From the NCBI GenBank assembly GCA_025922995.1, contig JAICGT010000024.1, positions 1 through 9,377 on the forward strand: DNA of 9,377 nt, written 5' to 3'. Under the pieces are notes generated by a model that saw only the letters and a list, made by a program, of their open reading frames with translations, was not told where the DNA came from and made no database searches. Position numbers and translations under genes: made by a program. Positions 1 through 6,282 of this stretch are shown here, in pieces. The DNA is from Fimbriimonadales bacterium (lineage in GTDB: Bacteria; Armatimonadota; Fimbriimonadia; Fimbriimonadales; ATM1). Every line of letters starts with the position of its first letter. Position 1 is the first letter of the stretch.

Positions 1-552
1 AAAGATCTTTTCGACCGGCGCGGCCTTTCCGACGAGGTCATAGCGGACGATCGGCGCCGTCGGCTCACCGCCGCGTTCGATCATCAGCTTTGTCGCCTCA
101 CCGGCTGCGCTAACGCGCACCGAAACCGCGCAAGCGACCCTCTGCGCGGGGCGCAAAGTCATCCTCAGGTTGTCGCCTTTGGCTCCGTCCGCCTGCAGTT
201 TGATCACCCGCTGCCAGGCTTTCGTCTCTCCGCCGGCATCGACGACATACACGCCGAGAGCGGAGTATCGAAAATCGAGGTCGCGCTCCGATGCGTTCTG
301 CACATCGAGCTCGACGACCAGTACTTTCTCGGTCCGCAGGAGGACATCCGAGACGTTCAGGTTGTCCAGAGGCGTGACGTCGTAGTAGGCCTTGGTTACC
401 CTGATTTGAAGTGGGTTTCGGATTCCGATCCGGTAGGGCGTCCCAAAAACGCCGACCACCCCGGGCTTCTGGTCGACGGCTTGTGAGTGCGCGAGTTGGC
501 TAACCCCAAAAAGCAACGGTAGTAGTGCGGCAAAACTTGTCGTTTTCATCAT
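1..552 (-). CDS. Secreted protein of unknown function, C-terminus cut off by window edge
   Basis: The frame is open from a start at 552 to base 1, so 184 residues of the N-terminal part are seen and the stop lies outside the window. Residues 1-25 form a typical Sec signal peptide: lysine at position 3, a hydrophobic core (FAALLPLLFGV) and a likely cleavage site near AHS-QA. The mature part is rich in beta-strand-like stretches, with an NAS(E) turn near residues 86-89 after VLVVELDVQ, and VYVVDAGGE near 101-109. That pattern resembles secreted Ig-like (DUF4352/telokin-like) domains, but the similarity is only by eye. There are two adjacent ATGs (552 and 549). GGGGAG at 562-557 lies 4 nt from the first and 7 nt from the second, so 549 may be the true start. 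It is divergent from the prohibitin gene. The function is unknown; the frame itself is well supported. Confidence 0.8.
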   Translation of the reverse strand, partial: MMKTTSFAALLPLLFGVSQLAHSQAVDQKPGVVGVFGTPYRIGIRNPLQIRVTKAYYDVTPLDNLNVSDVLLRTEKVLVVELDVQNASERDLDFRYSALGVYVVDAGGETKAWQRVIKLQADGAKGDNLRMTLRPAQRVACAVSVRVSAAGEATKLMIERGGEPTAPIVRYDLVGKAAPVEKIF

Positions 553-695
553 GTTTCTCCCCGGCCCTCACTCCCGGGCCTTTCTTAGAGGCTACCCAAC
601 GGCGGGCAATCGACTGCCCAACCGTGCTGGGCGTCGACCGCCCGCAACGCGCGCCCAACAGCCAACGTACCCCGTCTGTTGGTAGGTAATAAGAA
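553..695. promoter_or_regulatory. Divergent intergenic region with several inverted repeats
   Basis: This 143-nt region separates the divergent secreted-protein gene and the prohibitin gene, so both promoters should lie here. No convincing -35/-10 pair was found by eye. It holds four short inverted repeats: GGCCC/GGGCC (563-567 and 576-580), GGGCA/TGCCC (604-608 and 615-619), GGGCG/CGCCC (629-633 and 639-643) and CCAACAG/CTGTTGG (655-661 and 676-682). The two middle ones share the core TCGAC and are centred about 25 nt apart, which is the look of paired operator sites. The first abuts the ribosome binding site of the leftward gene, and the last lies just before the prohibitin start. A regulator cannot be named. 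Confidence 0.45.
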
Positions 696-1598
696 ATGTT
701 CGGCGTCGTACTCGGTGTTGTCGTTCTCGTCCTCTCGTTCATCGTCAGCGGCCTCAACAAGCGGACGCCCGACGCCGTAAATCTTGGCGTCTGGTCGTGG
801 GTGTCGAGAGCCATCGCGGTAATCCTGATCGTCGGCGGCGTCTTGATAGACTCCGTCCTCATTGTCCCGGCGGGACATCGAGCCGTGCTCATGCAGTTCG
901 GAGCCGTACGCGGCGAACTCGCCGAAGGCATCCACCTGATCGTGCCGTTCGTCAACTCGACGGAGATCATCGAGGTTCGGACGCAGAAGGAGGAGAGCCA
1001 GGCGTCGGCTGCCTCCAAAGACCTGCAAATCGTCACCACGATCTTGGCGCTCAACTTCCACGTCGAGCCTGATCGAGTCGACGACCTTTATCGTAACGTC
1101 GGCCGAGATTACGTAAGCCGCATCATCGACCCGGCTGTGCAGGAATCGCTCAAGGTGGTAACCGCTAAGTTCACAGCAGAAGAGCTTGTAAAGTTTCGCT
1201 CCCAGGTGAAGGACCAAGTCGAAGCGGAGATATCCGAACGGCTCGCGGCCTATTTCATCGCGGTCGAGCCTAACGGCTTATCCATCGTCAATTTCGACTT
1301 CTCTCCGGAATTCAACAAGGCGATTGAAGAAAAGCAAGTCGCGCAGCAACAAGCGGAAAAGCAGCGCTATGTGCTGCAGCAAGCGGAGCTCGAGAAGCAA
1401 ACGCAAATCACACGGGCCGAAGGAGCCGCCCAAGCCGCGAAACTCAGCGCGGCGGCGTTGCAGGCTCAAGGCGGCGGCCTTGTCATCGCCCGTGAATGGA
1501 TCGAGAAGTGGAACGGCGAAGTGCCGAGCGTTTCTGCGGGCGCAGGGCAGAACGTCATCCTGGACGTTTCGTCACTAATGAAACAGCCGGCCAGGTAA
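696..1598 (+). CDS. Prohibitin-family SPFH domain membrane protein
   Basis: This 300-residue protein belongs to the SPFH/Band 7 superfamily and is closer in layout to prohibitin than to HflK or HflC. Such proteins form large membrane-anchored ring assemblies that organise membranes and hold proteases such as FtsH in check. Residues 1-20 and about 36-57 are hydrophobic. The SPFH domain follows at about 58-230, starting at VPAGHRAVLMQFG and containing GIHLIVPF and a TAEELVKFR-type helix before the C-terminal part. Residues 205-255 are rich in Gln, Glu, Lys and Ala and predict a coiled coil, including KQTQITRAEGAAQAAK. The C-terminus (AREWIEKWNGEVPSV, then VILDVSSL) matches bacterial prohibitins. 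The ATG at 696 follows a weak purine-rich site (GGTAGG at 681-686, then AATAAG). It is monocistronic, convergent with rpsI and divergent from the gene to its left. No FtsH or NfeD gene is adjacent. Confidence 0.9.
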   Translation: MFGVVLGVVVLVLSFIVSGLNKRTPDAVNLGVWSWVSRAIAVILIVGGVLIDSVLIVPAGHRAVLMQFGAVRGELAEGIHLIVPFVNSTEIIEVRTQKEESQASAASKDLQIVTTILALNFHVEPDRVDDLYRNVGRDYVSRIIDPAVQESLKVVTAKFTAEELVKFRSQVKDQVEAEISERLAAYFIAVEPNGLSIVNFDFSPEFNKAIEEKQVAQQQAEKQRYVLQQAELEKQTQITRAEGAAQAAKLSAAALQAQGGGLVIAREWIEKWNGEVPSVSAGAGQNVILDVSSLMKQPAR

Positions 1599-1609
1599 CC
1601 CGCCGGCTG
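1584..1609. terminator. Hairpin between convergent genes, possible two-way terminator
   Basis: CAGCCGGC (1584-1591) and GCCGGCTG (1602-1609) make a perfect 8-bp GC-rich stem around a 10-nt loop. The loop contains the prohibitin stop codon (1596-1598). It also lies 25 nt past the rpsI stop. Read leftward, the stem is followed by TTTCATT; read rightward there is no T-run. It could end the ribosomal operon weakly and may need Rho help. The stem is clear, its role as a terminator is inferred. Confidence 0.45.
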
Positions 1610-1633
1610 CTAGTTCAAGGCTGATTCTGGAGG

Positions 1634-2029
1634 CTATCGCTTGACGAACTGGAAGCCTCGGCGCGCGCGCTTGCGGCCGTACTTCTTTCGCTCTTTCACG
1701 CGCGGGTCGCGGGTGAGGTATCCGGTGCGGCGCAGCGGCGTGCGCAAGTTCGGGTCCATCTCGATAATCGCCCGGGCAATGCCGAGCTTGACGGCGCCTG
1801 CCTGGCCGGCGATGCCGCCGCCCTCGCAGTCGGCGACGATATCGAGCTTGCCATCGAGGCCGACGGCTTTCATCGGGCTCTCGACGACCATTTCAAGTAC
1901 TTTACGGCCGAGATAATCGGCCATGGGCTTTTGATTCACCGTCACCATGCCGGTGCCGGGCTTGAGCCAAACTCGGGCGATCGCGCTTTTGCGACGACCG
2001 GTTGCGTAATACGTGTCTGCTTTTGCCAT
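1634..2029 (-). CDS. rpsI: 30S ribosomal protein S9
   Basis: This 131-residue protein is S9 (uS9), which binds the head of the 30S subunit and whose C-terminal tail reaches the P-site tRNA. Family marks are [16 protein letters not shown] near the N-terminus (residues 7-22), [18 protein letters not shown] in the centre, [19 protein letters not shown], and the conserved ending FQFVKR with the terminal Lys-Arg that contacts tRNA. The length is normal. Its ATG shares one base with the stop of rplM (TAATG at 2027-2031), so it is translationally coupled; rplM-rpsI pairing is the usual bacterial arrangement. It is the last gene of the operon, ending 25 nt from the hairpin at 1584-1609. Confidence 0.98.
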   Translation of the reverse strand: MAKADTYYATGRRKSAIARVWLKPGTGMVTVNQKPMADYLGRKVLEMVVESPMKAVGLDGKLDIVADCEGGGIAGQAGAVKLGIARAIIEMDPNLRTPLRRTGYLTRDPRVKERKKYGRKRARRGFQFVKR

Positions 2030-2466
2030 TACTTGTCTCGGGTTACCTTCAAAGGCTCGGGGCTCTGCGCCGCATGCGGGTGGTCCGCGCCGGCGTAAAC
2101 TTTCAATTTCGCGAATACCTTGTGTCCGAGCTTGTGCTTCGGCAGCATTCCCCAGACGGCTCGCTCGACCAGCTTTTCCGGCTTCGTATCGAGCAGTTTC
2201 CCTCTCGAAATGCTCTTGATGCCTCCGGGATAGCCGGTGTGGTGATACACCAACTCGTCGCGCTTTGCGTTGCCCGACAGCTTCACTTTGCCCGCATTGA
2301 TTACGATGACATGGTCACCGACATCGAGGTTATAGGCAAAGGTGGGTTTGTGCTTGCCGCGCAATATCTGCGCGACAGCGCCCGCCAGCCGACCGACCGG
2401 AATCCCGGTCGCGTCGACGACGTACCACTTTTCGTTTTTCGTTTCTTCAGCCGTTTGGGCGTTCAT
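2029..2466 (-). CDS. rplM: 50S ribosomal protein L13
   Basis: This 145-residue protein is L13 (uL13), an early-assembling 23S rRNA-binding protein of the large subunit. Visible family motifs are [16 protein letters not shown] (residues 13-28), [27 protein letters not shown], YHHTGYPGG, and [30 protein letters not shown] near the C-terminus. About ten extra N-terminal residues precede the conserved Trp-Tyr, within the usual family range. The ATG at 2466 has only a poor AGAG ribosome binding site in an A-rich leader. This is the largest gap in the operon (57 nt after truA) and it holds two hairpins, hinting at separate control of the rplM-rpsI pair. The rplM stop overlaps the rpsI start by one base. 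Confidence 0.98.
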   Translation of the reverse strand: MNAQTAEETKNEKWYVVDATGIPVGRLAGAVAQILRGKHKPTFAYNLDVGDHVIVINAGKVKLSGNAKRDELVYHHTGYPGGIKSISRGKLLDTKPEKLVERAVWGMLPKHKLGHKVFAKLKVYAGADHPHAAQSPEPLKVTRDK

Positions 2467-2481
2467 TTTTATTCTCTTTTA

Positions 2482-2521
2482 TCGCCCAGAGGGCGAAGGT
2501 ACCTTGTCGCCTGGAAGGCGA
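2482..2521 (-). promoter_or_regulatory. Paired 6-bp hairpins and palindrome in the rplM leader
   Basis: The 57-nt spacer between truA and rplM holds two 15-nt perfect hairpins of the same design, a 6-bp stem and 3-nt loop. One is at 2507-2521 (TCGCCT/AGGCGA arms) and one at 2482-2496 (TCGCCC/GGGCGA arms). Between them lies the 10-bp palindrome AAGGTACCTT (2496-2505). The hairpin centres are 25 nt apart. The leftward transcript then runs into an A-rich stretch and the rplM ATG at 2466. There is no U-run, so a simple terminator is unlikely. L13 is known to bind its own mRNA leader in E. coli; a similar role here is inference. Confidence 0.5.
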
Positions 2522-2523
2522 AA

Positions 2524-3366
2524 TTACTCGTCCGTTTCTGCCACCAACTCCCGATAGTCGCGGAGTCGACGGCCATATTTAGCTTTTACGAGGACTAAGC
2601 CGCGCGCCGGTAACACAACCGGCCATTTGACTTCGTCTCGCTTCGTCGGATCGGTTAGGATCCGAAAATCTTCTATTGTTCTTTTGCCGCATCCTACTTC
2701 GAAAAGCCCACCGGCTATCCTGCGCATCATCCCGCGGATAAAAGCCGTTGCCTCGATTCGAAGCTTGATCTCGTCACCGACTTTCGTCACGCTAATTTTC
2801 TTCACTTCGCGTACCGCGTTTTCCAAACCTTCCAACTCCTCGCCGAACGCCCGAAAGTCGTGGTGGCCTTGCAAGTCCCGTGCGGCGTCTTGCATCACCC
2901 TCAACTCCAGCGGCCTCCAAGTGTCGTACACGAATCTTGCGCGAAACGGGTCGACTTTGTCGCTCAGAGCGATACGATAAACGTACTCTCTCGACCTCGC
3001 AAAGAACCGTGAGTGAAAGTCCATCGGCGCTTTGCATGAAGACACGACCCGCACGTCGATCGGAAGCAGCCTGTTCATAACGAACGACCACTTTTCGGTC
3101 GGCATCGGGTTGCCGGTCTCGAAGTCGGCCACCATCCCTAGGGCGTGCGCGCCGGAGTCGGTCCGGCTGCAGCCTCGCAGGTCTGGGGTCTCTCCCGAGA
3201 TCTCTCGTATGCAGCTTTTCAAGGTTCCCAGAACCGAACGCTGCTTGGCTTGTTCAGCCCAACCGCAGTAATCGGTTCCGTCAAATTGGATCAGTAGTTT
3301 GATCCGTCGGTTGTCTATATCTTTAGTCGACGAGCTCGATAACAGCCGTCGGCGCGCCGTCTCCAC
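2524..3366 (-). CDS. truA: tRNA pseudouridine synthase A
   Basis: TruA converts uridines 38-40 in the tRNA anticodon stem to pseudouridine. Counting from a GTG at 3366 (280 residues), the fold begins with RRIKLLIQFDGTDYCGW (residues 20-36). The catalytic aspartate is Asp70 in CSRTDSGAHALG, equivalent to Asp60 of E. coli; the family usually has GRTDAGVHA. Other marks are FHSRFFARSREYVYRI, HHDFRAFGEELEG and FIRGMMRRIAGGLFEVG. The start is uncertain. Upstream of the first conserved strand there is no ATG, GTG or TTG after the rplQ stop, so any normal start lies inside rplQ: GTG at 3366 (44-nt overlap), TTG at 3378, or GTG at 3402 (80-nt overlap, 292 residues). The shortest overlap is preferred here. 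Placement between rplQ and rplM is common in bacteria. The product call is firm. Confidence 0.93.
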   Translation of the reverse strand: METARRRLLSSSSTKDIDNRRIKLLIQFDGTDYCGWAEQAKQRSVLGTLKSCIREISGETPDLRGCSRTDSGAHALGMVADFETGNPMPTEKWSFVMNRLLPIDVRVVSSCKAPMDFHSRFFARSREYVYRIALSDKVDPFRARFVYDTWRPLELRVMQDAARDLQGHHDFRAFGEELEGLENAVREVKKISVTKVGDEIKLRIEATAFIRGMMRRIAGGLFEVGCGKRTIEDFRILTDPTKRDEVKWPVVLPARGLVLVKAKYGRRLRDYRELVAETDE

Positions 3367-3754
3367 GGCGCTGTCCAAGCTTGGTAATGCGCGTGTATCC
3401 ACCCGGCCGATCTTTGTGCCTAGGACCGATCACGTCGAACAAGTGCTTGACCAAGTCTTCGCCGTTGATCAAACATCTCTCGGCGAGTTCATCGGTCGTC
3501 AAGCCGATTTTTCGGTAACCCGGCGATGCAGTGCCGTGGCCCACCAAGACACGTCGCGCCCTGCGTCGGGCATCCAAAGTGTCCTTCTTGGCTAACGTAA
3601 CAAGCGGCTCGACTATGCGGCGAAGCTCTTTGGCTCTACCTTCGGTCGTCTGCACGTAGCCATGTCGGATTAACTGCCGGGCCAAATTGTTCAAGAGCGC
3701 TCGGCGTTGGTCGCTGGGCAGACCCAGCTTGCGTCGGTCTACTCGATGTCTCAT
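3323..3754 (-). CDS. rplQ: 50S ribosomal protein L17
   Basis: This 143-residue protein is L17 (bL17), which lies near the exit of the peptide tunnel. The N-terminus MRHRVDRRKLGLPSDQRRALLNNLARQLI is diagnostic, followed by TTEGRAKELRRIVEPLVTLAKK. The C-terminal part has RPGGYTRITKLGQRRGDGAPTAVIEL, the normal family ending. Its ATG (3754) overlaps the rpoA stop by four bases (ATGA), and GGGAG in the last codons of rpoA lies 7 nt upstream, so it is coupled to rpoA. Its 3' end overlaps the presumed start of truA. The length is slightly above the 120-130 residues seen in many species, due to a mid-region insertion (about residues 70-95). Confidence 0.98.
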   Translation of the reverse strand: MRHRVDRRKLGLPSDQRRALLNNLARQLIRHGYVQTTEGRAKELRRIVEPLVTLAKKDTLDARRRARRVLVGHGTASPGYRKIGLTTDELAERCLINGEDLVKHLFDVIGPRHKDRPGGYTRITKLGQRRGDGAPTAVIELVD

Positions 3755-4734
3755 TCTTCGTCTCCCAAATCATCCGGCTCGGCGTGCTTGCCGCCCTTGG
3801 CTTTCAGCGAAAGGCCGCGCTCTTGCAACTTCTCGCGTACCTCGTCCATAGCGACTGCGCCGAAGCCCTTCAGCGAGTTCAAATCCGATTCGCTAAGCTT
3901 CAGCAAGTCCCTCAAATGCGCAACTTGCGACCGTCGCAAAGCGTTGAGCGTCCGCAAGCTGAAATCGAGTTCTTCGAGCGGCGTGTCCGGCGTTCCGTCG
4001 CCTTCGCCATCGATTTCCAAGTCGTCGTCGAACGAAATCTCCATGCCGCCCGCGCCAAGTTCCATGAAGGGCTTGAGTTCGTTCATCAATATCTGCGCCG
4101 CTTGGGCGACAGCGGCTGCGGGCGTAACCGCACCGGACGTCCAAACGTCGAGCGTCAATCGCTCGTAGTCCGTGCGCTGGCCGACGCGCGTGGCTTCCAC
4201 GATGTGGTTGACCTTTTTGACGGGCGTGAACTGCGAGCCGAGCGGGATCAAGCCGATCGTGCCCTTGTACCGTTCCTGCTTGTCCGGCAAAACATAGCCC
4301 TTGCCCCAGCTCACGAACAGCTCGACATTGAGATGAGTCTTAGCTTCGCTGATCGTACAGAGATAGGCATCCGGATTGATGATCTCCATGTAATCGGGAC
4401 ATTCGATGTCCGCGCCGGTGACCCTTCCCTTGCCCTTTACATTGATCGTAAGCTCGGCGTCTTCCGTCGGAGGCGTCGGAGTATTGACCCTAATCGCCAC
4501 TTCGCGAAGGTTGAGGATCAACTCCGTCATGTCTTCCTTCACGCCCGGGATCGCCGCGAACTCGTGAAGAACCTTGTCGACTCGAATCGCTGTGACGGCT
4601 GCTCCGGGAATGCTGCCCAGCAGCACCCGCCGCAACGAGTTGCCGATCGTTTGGCCGAAGCCACGTTCGAGCGGTGTAAGGACGAACTTCCCGTAAGTGT
4701 CTGTGCTTTGTAGTTTCTGAATCTGGCTCGTCAT
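3751..4734 (-). CDS. rpoA: DNA-directed RNA polymerase subunit alpha
   Basis: This 327-residue protein is the alpha subunit, whose dimer starts assembly of RNA polymerase. The N-terminal domain (about 1-225) shows GKFVLTPLERGFGQTIGNSLRRVLLGSIPGAAVTA, the dimerisation and beta-contact region, then HEFAAIPGVKEDMTELILNLR. A linker of Asp, Glu and Gly (about 228-253) leads to the C-terminal domain (about 254-315), LEELDFSLRTLNALRR through REKLQERGLSL, and an acidic tail ending DDLGDEE. Relative to E. coli, Arg265 and Asn268 are kept (Arg261, Asn264), but Lys297-Lys298-Ser299 are replaced by Ala293-Val294-Ala295. The ATG at 4734 follows AAGG within the rpsD tail and lies 2 nt after the rpsD stop. 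An upstream in-frame start near 5040 only reads through rpsD. It overlaps rplQ by 4 nt. Confidence 0.98.
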   Translation of the reverse strand: MTSQIQKLQSTDTYGKFVLTPLERGFGQTIGNSLRRVLLGSIPGAAVTAIRVDKVLHEFAAIPGVKEDMTELILNLREVAIRVNTPTPPTEDAELTINVKGKGRVTGADIECPDYMEIINPDAYLCTISEAKTHLNVELFVSWGKGYVLPDKQERYKGTIGLIPLGSQFTPVKKVNHIVEATRVGQRTDYERLTLDVWTSGAVTPAAAVAQAAQILMNELKPFMELGAGGMEISFDDDLEIDGEGDGTPDTPLEELDFSLRTLNALRRSQVAHLRDLLKLSESDLNSLKGFGAVAMDEVREKLQERGLSLKAKGGKHAEPDDLGDEE

Positions 4735-4736
4735 AG

Positions 4737-5378
4737 TTACCTTGTATAGAATTCGACAATAAGCTGGTCGTTGATCTCGAGGTTCACGTCGGCCCGTTCG
4801 GGCATTCGCGCCATCTTGCCTTCGAACGATTTGTCGTCCAGAACCAGCCATTCGGGAATGCGCTTTGCGGCGACCTGCTGAACGGCTTCCTGGATGAACC
4901 GGCCCTCGCGCTTGCTTTCGTGCAAGCCGACAACGTCCTCCGGGCGAACCATGAAGCTCGGGATGTTGACGCGACGTCCGTTTACGGTAAAGAATCGGTG
5001 TGAAACCAACTGCCTGGCCTGTCCGCGGCTGCTTGCCCAACCCAGTCGATAGACCACGTTGTCCAGCCTCGTTTCGAGTAGCTGCAGCAGGTTCTCACCG
5101 GTGACGCCTCGGCGTCTCGCGGCTTCGTCCATGTAGGCGGAGAACTGCTTTTCGCGAAGCTGATACATGCGCTTAAGCTTCTGCTTTTCCAGAAGCTGCT
5201 CGGCGAATTCAGTGAGCCTGCGGCCGCGTAGCGCGTCGTCGCCGTGCTGGCCGGGCGGCTTGTTGCGGCCCTCTCGCTCGATCTGGCACTTGCGCGTGTA
5301 GCATCGCTCTCCCTTGAGGAAGAGCTTTTGGCCGGCGCGGCGGCACAGCTTGCATTTCGATTCCCAAATAACTGACAT
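4737..5378 (-). CDS. rpsD: 30S ribosomal protein S4, zinc-binding form
   Basis: This 213-residue protein is S4 (uS4), a primary 16S rRNA-binding protein that nucleates the 30S body and, in E. coli, represses translation of the alpha operon. It is the C+ form: Cys9, Cys12, Cys26 and Cys31 match the zinc site known from Thermus S4. The N-terminal domain continues with PPGQHGDDALRGRRLTEFAEQL and KLKRMYQLREKQF. The S4 RNA-binding domain is at about 102-165 (LETRLDNVVYRLGWASSRGQARQLVSHRFFTVNGRRVNIPS). The ending DQLIVEFYTR is typical. The ATG at 5378 has no clear Shine-Dalgarno, only an A-rich stretch, and lies 12 nt after rpsK, so coupling to rpsK is likely. rpoA follows 2 nt later. Confidence 0.98.
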   Translation of the reverse strand: MSVIWESKCKLCRRAGQKLFLKGERCYTRKCQIEREGRNKPPGQHGDDALRGRRLTEFAEQLLEKQKLKRMYQLREKQFSAYMDEAARRRGVTGENLLQLLETRLDNVVYRLGWASSRGQARQLVSHRFFTVNGRRVNIPSFMVRPEDVVGLHESKREGRFIQEAVQQVAAKRIPEWLVLDDKSFEGKMARMPERADVNLEINDQLIVEFYTR

Positions 5379-5390
5379 AGTTGCTTTTTG

Positions 5391-5786
5391 TTAGACTCGG
5401 CGTCTTTTCGGCGGTCGGCAGCCGTTGTGCGGCAGTTTCGTGACATCGCGCACCGAGGCAACATCGAGGCCGCTGGCTGCCAAAGCGCGGATTGCGGTCT
5501 CTCGTCCGCCGCCGGGGCCGCGAACCCAAATGTCGATCCGCTTGACGCCGTGATCCATCGCTCGTTTCGCGGCAGATTCGGCTGCGACTTGCGCGGCGAA
5601 CGGGGTGCCCTTGCGGCTTCCCTTGAAGTTCGCATTACCTGCGCTCGACCAGCAGATCACATTGCCCTGCCGGTCCGTAAAAGTGATGATCGTGTTGTTG
5701 AACGAAGACTTCACGTGAGCAATTGCGTGAACGATGCCCTTGATGGTCTTCTGTTTGCCTTTGGTTGGTGTCGTTTTCCGAGCCAT
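5391..5786 (-). CDS. rpsK: 30S ribosomal protein S11
   Basis: This 131-residue protein is S11 (uS11), which forms the 30S platform near the mRNA exit and the E-site. Family marks are [34 protein letters not shown] (about residues 17-50), the [29 protein letters not shown] block, [14 protein letters not shown], and the almost invariant ending [13 protein letters not shown]. The Asn-Gly in that ending is the site known to form isoaspartate in E. coli S11. The length is normal. The ATG at 5786 is 4 nt after the rpsM stop; the site AGAAGG lies inside the rpsM tail at a rather long distance. The gene order rpsM-rpsK-rpsD is the standard alpha operon order. Confidence 0.98.
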   Translation of the reverse strand: MARKTTPTKGKQKTIKGIVHAIAHVKSSFNNTIITFTDRQGNVICWSSAGNANFKGSRKGTPFAAQVAAESAAKRAMDHGVKRIDIWVRGPGGGRETAIRALAASGLDVASVRDVTKLPHNGCRPPKRRRV

Positions 5787-5790
5787 ACGG

Positions 5791-6168
5791 TTACTTCGTT
5801 ACCTTCTTCTTTCCGGCTACGGTCTTCTTCGGCCCTTTTCGGGTGCGAGCGTTGCCGCGGGTGTTTTGGCCGCGCGTCGGCAGGCCGTGGCGGTGCCGCA
5901 AGCCCCGATAGCAACGAATCTCCATCAGGCGGCGGATGTTTTGCTGGACTTCCCTCTTGAGGTCTCCCTCGACTTGGTAGTCTCGCTCGATGACCTCGCG
6001 GAGGTGTGCTACCTCTTGGTCACTGAGTTCGGAAATCTTTCTGGTTCGCTCTACGCCGGCTTGGTCGCAGATTCTGCGGGATGTTTCGATGCCAATTCCA
6101 TAAATGTAGGGGAGGGCATACTCCACCTTCTTGTTTCGCGGCAGGTCTATACCGGCAATACGCGCCAT
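5791..6168 (-). CDS. rpsM: 30S ribosomal protein S13
   Basis: This 125-residue protein is S13 (uS13), in the 30S head, bridging to the 50S subunit and touching the P-site tRNA by its basic tail. It starts [26 protein letters not shown], the signature of bacterial S13, with the helix-two-turns-helix part to about residue 60 ([16 protein letters not shown]). [28 protein letters not shown] (about 85-113) is the diagnostic C-terminal block, and a Lys-rich tail ends the protein. The ATG at 6168 directly follows the rpmJ stop (TAAATG), with AGGCAAGG as a ribosome binding site in the rpmJ tail. Tight coupling to rpmJ is therefore expected. Confidence 0.98.
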   Translation of the reverse strand: MARIAGIDLPRNKKVEYALPYIYGIGIETSRRICDQAGVERTRKISELSDQEVAHLREVIERDYQVEGDLKREVQQNIRRLMEIRCYRGLRHRHGLPTRGQNTRGNARTRKGPKKTVAGKKKVTK

Positions 6169-6282
6169 TTAGCCTTGCCTCTGCTTGTGCTTAGGATTGA
6201 CGCACAAGACCCTCACGACGCCTTCACGCCGCACGATCTTGCACTTGTCGCACATTTTCTTTACGCTTGGTCGAACCTTCAT
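6169..6282 (-). CDS. rpmJ: 50S ribosomal protein L36
   Basis: This very small gene encodes 37 residues: [20 protein letters not shown] (1-20), then residues 21-37 [17 protein letters not shown]. That is the full normal length of L36 (bL36). It is the zinc-binding form: Cys11, Cys14, Cys27 and His32 give the usual C-x2-C-x12-C-x4-H site. L36 sits near 23S rRNA helices in the large subunit and helps late assembly. The ATG at 6282 has GGAG (6296-6293) 10 nt upstream. Its stop abuts the rpsM start. It is the first gene of the operon; infA, its usual upstream partner, is not next to it. Identification is firm from motif, size and position. Confidence 0.97.
   Translation of the reverse strand: MKVRPSVKKMCDKCKIVRREGVVRVLCVNPKHKQRQG

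Noticed and set aside
585..1217. 210-codon open frame on the minus strand across the prohibitin start
   Set aside because: It is antisense to an unambiguous SPFH gene, with Arg/Asp-rich low-complexity protein and no ribosome binding site.
2002..2598. 198-codon open frame on the plus strand
   Set aside because: It is antisense to rplM and the ends of rpsI and truA, all of which are certain genes.
3784..4713. Long open frame of 309 codons on the plus strand
   Set aside because: It is antisense to rpoA, Arg-rich and without domain features; it is a shadow of the real gene's codon bias.
4741..4760. TATACA-like sequence just before rpoA, possible internal promoter
   Set aside because: No -35 hexamer at a workable distance; it lies in the conserved coding end of rpsD.
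4735..5040. N-terminal extension of rpoA by about 100 codons
   Set aside because: It reads through rpsD in another frame; the normal alpha N-terminus begins at the ATG at 4734, with a ribosome binding site.
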